Of a stretch of DNA of 64,000 bases, positions 59,762-64,000 are shown one piece after another; the first letter of the stretch is position 1; each line of letters starts with the position of its first letter. The notes under the pieces are model-generated. The model searched no databases. It had not been told where the DNA came from and saw only the letters and a program-made list of their open reading frames with translations. The position numbers and the translations under genes are program-made. This stretch comes from Pseudomarimonas salicorniae (GTDB lineage Bacteria > Pseudomonadota > Gammaproteobacteria > Xanthomonadales > Xanthomonadaceae), in assembly GCF_023156535.1 (NCBI RefSeq), contig NZ_JALNMH010000011.1, positions 156,317-220,316 on the forward strand. The letters are read 5' to 3'.

Positions 59762-59790
59762 ATTATAGCGGGGATGAACGGTTCCACGGC
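59762..59790 (-). promoter_or_regulatory. Promoter of the sucA-sucB-lpdA operon
   Basis: On the minus strand a perfect TATAAT occupies 59767-59762. The -35 region, about 59790-59785, is poor. Transcription would begin near 59755, leaving a leader of about 77 nt before the GTG. The absence of a good -35 suggests activator dependence. Confidence 0.55.
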
Positions 59791-60070
59791 ACCACCCGTG
59801 GCTTCAGGTTTGGTTCCTATTCGAACTCGATCTGGGTGGCGTCCTGCCGGACGGGCCCTGTGGTGGCCTGGTCGATGGGGGCGGGAGGGGTGGGCACTGG
59901 ATGGATGCGCCGGGGCAGGCTGTCGGTTCGCCCTTCGATACCTCAGGGCGCACGGCTGTTCTGCGGCGCCCCGGAGCTTCGCATGCGGGTGAGGCGGGGC
60001 GGATAGGACCTGATCGCCGGCAGGTTGAGGCGGGAGACGAAGGGGCGTGCCGCCGCGTCCGGCACCGCTT

Positions 60071-60097
60071 CGTCACCTACGCGAAAGCGGGGATCCA
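60071..60097. repeat. Degenerate CGTCA-type palindromic repeat in the 466-bp gap before sucA
   Basis: CGTCACCTACGCGAAAGCGG plus GGATCCA resembles the widespread short repeat CGTCATTCCCGCGAAAGCGG followed by GAATCCA. Apart from this and the promoter, the gap 59679-60144 shows no supported gene; open frames there have no family features and no plausible start signal. Confidence 0.5.
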
Positions 60098-60144
60098 CTT
60101 CATTACACGATTCCGCGTCCTGCGTCCCGCTCCCAGCCCCTTCC

Positions 60145-61107
60145 CTACAAGGACTGCGCGCGCAGGCTGCCGGCGGCGCTGGCGCGATCCCAGGCCTGGC
60201 GGAAGTGTTCCATCAGCTGGCGGTGGCGCCCGGGTGCGTGGCGCTGGAAGCAGCCCTCGAAGCGGCTGCCGATCGGCCGGAACAGCAGGCCACCGGCGTC
60301 GTTGAGCACGTAGGCGCCGGCGAAGGGCGATTCCACCTCTTCCATGGGCTGGCGCAGCAGCAGGCTGCTCGACAGGCGCTGGGCCAGCGCCAGCAGGGGG
60401 GCGCCATCGTGCAGGGCGGTGTCCGGATCCTGCACCAGGATGCGGATCTCGGCGCCGCGACCCGCGGTCGCGATGCGCCGCACTTCCTGCATCAGGGGCT
60501 CGCCGGAGAACAGCTCGCGCTCAAGCGCGCGGGTGTGGATGTAGAGCTGCCGCCGGGCATCATGGAGGAGGACACCGAGGGCGTCGCGGCAGGCGGCGAG
60601 CCCGTCCAGCTCGATCTCCTCGGATTCCGCGCCGCGTGGTGGGGCGCTGCGGTACAGAGGCGGCGAGTCCTTCAGGTCGAGGCGCAGGGTATGGTGAAGG
60701 ATGCCGGCTTCCTCGAGCACCTCGCCGGTCGTGGCGAATCCGTGTCGCAGGTAGAACGGCCGCGCCTCCGGCTCGGAATGCAGGTGCACCTGCGGCATCC
60801 GCCGCTGGCGGGCAAGATCGATCAGGCTGACCAGCAGGGCGCTGCCGACGCCGCGGCCGCGCCAGTCGCGCTGCACGGCGAGCCGGCCGATTCCGCCATT
60901 CGCAGCCAGCCGGCCGCAGCCGATGGCCTGGCCGCCGTCCTCGCGGGCCAGCACATGTCCGCAGTGCGGGTCGTCGGCATCCCAGAGCACCTCGTCGCCG
61001 GCGCCCAGTTCGGCGCGGAATACCCGTTCGCGGAGACCGACGATGGCGCTGCGATCGCGCGCCGGATCCGCCGGTTCGACGAAGAATCCGCCCGCGATCT
61101 CGCCCAT
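60145..61107 (-). CDS. GNAT acetyltransferase with extra C-terminal domain
   Basis: ATG 61107 overlaps the stop of the cupin gene (ATGA), so 320 residues are predicted; a longer frame to 61158 is not used. Residues ~8-150 are a GNAT domain: acetyl-CoA motif GRLAVQRDWRGRGVGSALLV and HLHSEPEARPFYLRHGF. The remaining ~150 residues (EIELDGLAACRDALGVLLHD, IRILVQDPDTALHDG, LLFRPIGSRFEGCFQRHAPG) resemble a phospholipase-D-like helper domain found behind such enzymes (I recall DUF7931, uncertain). Substrate is unknown. The conserved purB - cupin - GNAT order suggests a role near translation or modification. Confidence 0.85.
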   Translation of the reverse strand: MGEIAGGFFVEPADPARDRSAIVGLRERVFRAELGAGDEVLWDADDPHCGHVLAREDGGQAIGCGRLAANGGIGRLAVQRDWRGRGVGSALLVSLIDLARQRRMPQVHLHSEPEARPFYLRHGFATTGEVLEEAGILHHTLRLDLKDSPPLYRSAPPRGAESEEIELDGLAACRDALGVLLHDARRQLYIHTRALERELFSGEPLMQEVRRIATAGRGAEIRILVQDPDTALHDGAPLLALAQRLSSSLLLRQPMEEVESPFAGAYVLNDAGGLLFRPIGSRFEGCFQRHAPGRHRQLMEHFRQAWDRASAAGSLRAQSL

Positions 61108-62300
61108 CAGCCCGCTCCCCGTTCTCGCTCGATGACCAGTTTGCCTGCATTGAGCCATTCACGGGCAAGCGTCCGGGCGGCCGGGCTCAGCGCCTCGTAG
61201 TCGGCCAGCGCCAGGGGCTCGCCGCTGCACAGACGGCTGGCGCCGCTGCGGTCGCAGGGAAGCGACTCGCCATCGGCAAAGGCCAACGCCGCGCGGCCGT
61301 GGCGCACCCAGGCCAGGCGCGCGAACGGGTGCGGGCGCAGTCGGTCGCCGCGCTGCAGGCGCTGCAGCAGCTGGGCCTCGCCGAGCTTGCGCGGCGGCGC
61401 GGCAGCAAGTCCGGGCGAGCGGTAGCGGGTGATCATGCCGCCGAACCAGGTGGCCAGTGCCTCATCATCGAGTTCCACCATGTTGCGCAGCCGCTCGCGC
61501 AGCCGCGCAATGGCGTCGTCATCGACCAGGCCCGGGTCGCGCGCCGGCGGGCGGCCCGGGTCGGCATAGCGCCGGCTGCCGTCCTCGTCCTGGGCGAGCT
61601 GGTCGGCGAGGTCGGCGAGCAGCTCGGCATCGGAAGGCGCGCGCAGCCCGACCGAGAAGGTCATGCAGGCATCCAGCGCCTCGCCGAAGTGCGGTACCTC
61701 GGGCGGCAGGTAAAGCATGTCGCCGGGCTCCAGCACCCAGTCGTGACTGGGGTCGAAGCGCTGCAGCAGCTTGAGTGCCTGGCCCTCGCGCATGGCCTGG
61801 GCAGCGTCGGCACGCGCGTCGATCTGCCAGCGCCGCCGGCCGCGGCCCTGGATCAGGAACACATCGTAGTGGTCGGTGTGCGCGCCGACCGATCCGCCCC
61901 GTGCGGCGAAGCTGACCATCACGTCGTCCAGCCGCCAGCGCGGCAGGAAGCCGAAGGGGCCGAGCAGGGCGGCGACGTCGGGGTCCCACTTGTCGACGTC
62001 CTGCACCAGCAGGGTCCAGTCGTGGTCGGGCAGGCCGGGGAAGCGGTCTTCCTCGAACGGGCCCTGCTCGACCTGCCAGTCATCGCGCTCGCGATCAAGG
62101 CGGATCAGCCGGGCGAGGGCCAGCTCCTCGCAGGCGAGGCCGGCGAGGTCCTCAGGCGTCAATGGGTCATCCCAGGGCGCGAAGGCGCCGCGGACCAGCA
62201 GGGGGTGGCGCTGCCAGTAGTCGGCGAGGAAGCGCGACGCCGGCATGCCTAGCACGCCGTGCTTGCCGGCCCGGACCTCGATCGGCAGGGCGCCCTTCAC
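61107..62300 (-). CDS. roxA: JmjC/cupin ribosomal oxygenase, L16 arginine hydroxylase type
   Basis: The 397-residue protein starts at GTG 62300, one base after the purB stop. The Fe-binding facial triad appears as GAHTDHYDVFLIQG (HxD) and LYLPPEVPHFGEAL (second His). RRRWQIDARAD and the C-terminal winged-helix-like part complete the YcfD/RoxA layout. E. coli YcfD hydroxylates ribosomal protein L16 at Arg81 using oxygen and 2-oxoglutarate. The assignment is by motif and length, and it is co-operonic with purB. Confidence 0.87.
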   Translation of the reverse strand: MKGALPIEVRAGKHGVLGMPASRFLADYWQRHPLLVRGAFAPWDDPLTPEDLAGLACEELALARLIRLDRERDDWQVEQGPFEEDRFPGLPDHDWTLLVQDVDKWDPDVAALLGPFGFLPRWRLDDVMVSFAARGGSVGAHTDHYDVFLIQGRGRRRWQIDARADAAQAMREGQALKLLQRFDPSHDWVLEPGDMLYLPPEVPHFGEALDACMTFSVGLRAPSDAELLADLADQLAQDEDGSRRYADPGRPPARDPGLVDDDAIARLRERLRNMVELDDEALATWFGGMITRYRSPGLAAAPPRKLGEAQLLQRLQRGDRLRPHPFARLAWVRHGRAALAFADGESLPCDRSGASRLCSGEPLALADYEALSPAARTLAREWLNAGKLVIERERGAG

Positions 62301-62301
62301 C

Positions 62302-63915
<1,614 letters not shown>

Positions 63916-63952
63916 TTAAACCTCTAATTGGGACCAACCAACGGAGGCGAAC

Positions 63953-64000
63953 ATGCGAACGGCCCGCGAGTGGGAAGTGTATGTCGGAGAGGTGGTGTTG
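63953..64000 (+). CDS. Partial ORF at the right edge, unrecognised (possible IS-encoded)
   Basis: ATG 63953 follows CGGAGG at six bases; the frame reads MRTAREWEVYVGEVVL and runs off the window. Only 16 residues are visible, so no family can be named. A TGCGG-N5-CCGCA hairpin precedes it at 63900-63914, and the flanking repeat is interrupted there. This makes a mobile-element gene plausible but unproven. Confidence 0.5.
   Translation, partial: MRTAREWEVYVGEVVL

Noticed and set aside
55965..59768. 1267-codon open frame antisense to sucA and sucB
   Set aside because: It has no family motif, is Val/Leu/Ala/Gly/Arg/Asp-rich as expected for the complement of GC-biased codons, and the opposite strand encodes full-length core enzymes.
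59679..60144. Possible small genes in the sucA upstream gap
   Set aside because: Open frames there lack start signals and known motifs; the region is better explained as promoter plus a degenerate repeat.

Overview
The window is very GC-rich, densely coded bacterial chromosome. It most resembles a gammaproteobacterium of the Lysobacterales (Xanthomonadales). The grounds are a purB - roxA-type cupin - GNAT cluster, the tesA/ybbA/ybbP block, intergenic GATTC-type heptamer arrays, REP-like palindromes, and several exported proteins carrying a short F-x-x-[GNA]-[FV]-[ED] motif. The assignment is inference from gene content; no rRNA or tRNA gene was recognised.

Region 1 (1-14.7 kb) is largely envelope and secretome. 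It holds a truncated exported metalloprotease with exact 570-bp tandem repeats, a DUF2237 protein, a SpoIIE-type phosphatase, a small exported protein, and a LytS-like membrane protein that has lost the kinase phosphoacceptor. A 272-bp miniature element with terminal inverted repeats, a GT39-like glycosyltransferase, a beta-helix protein, a DUF2784 protein and a DUF1800 - DUF1501 - cytochrome c operon follow. Region 2 (14.7-29.9 kb) has an outer-membrane phospholipase A with Asp instead of the usual Asn, tesA divergent from ybbA-ybbP, a dihaem cytochrome, a beta-helix protein and a cold-shock gene with a structured leader. Then come a composite repeat element, a lipase, an M72-type protease, a class II cytochrome c, tcdA, a TatD nuclease, a glycine-zipper lipoprotein, gcdH and an unrecognised exported protein.

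Region 3 (30-42.1 kb) starts with a fused E1 alpha/beta 2-oxoacid dehydrogenase and an adenylate cyclase-FHA protein. Four co-directional genes follow: transglutaminase-DUF2126, zinc-ribbon metallopeptidase, circularly permuted ATP-grasp fused to alpha-E, and a second transglutaminase. Families of this kind have been predicted to form a peptide- or amide-bond-making system of unknown product. It is the best candidate here for unexplored biochemistry.

Region 4 (42.2-53.2 kb) has a roughly 1777-residue glycine-rich/RTX-like/Lcl/FN3 secreted protein and a translationally coupled pair: a helical exported protein plus a long M14 carboxypeptidase. Region 5 (53.2-64 kb) is core metabolism: sucA-sucB-lpdA with a downstream LOG-family gene and heptamer hairpins between the genes, then purB-roxA-GNAT. 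At the right edge a repeat is broken off just before a new partial ORF, which may be the left end of an insertion.

Three REP-like palindrome families (here R1, R2, R3) recur together as 300-375-bp modules bounded by inverted repeats starting GGGCGCGAAG, at about 21.6, 37.0 and 52.8 kb, with a fragment at 63.8 kb.
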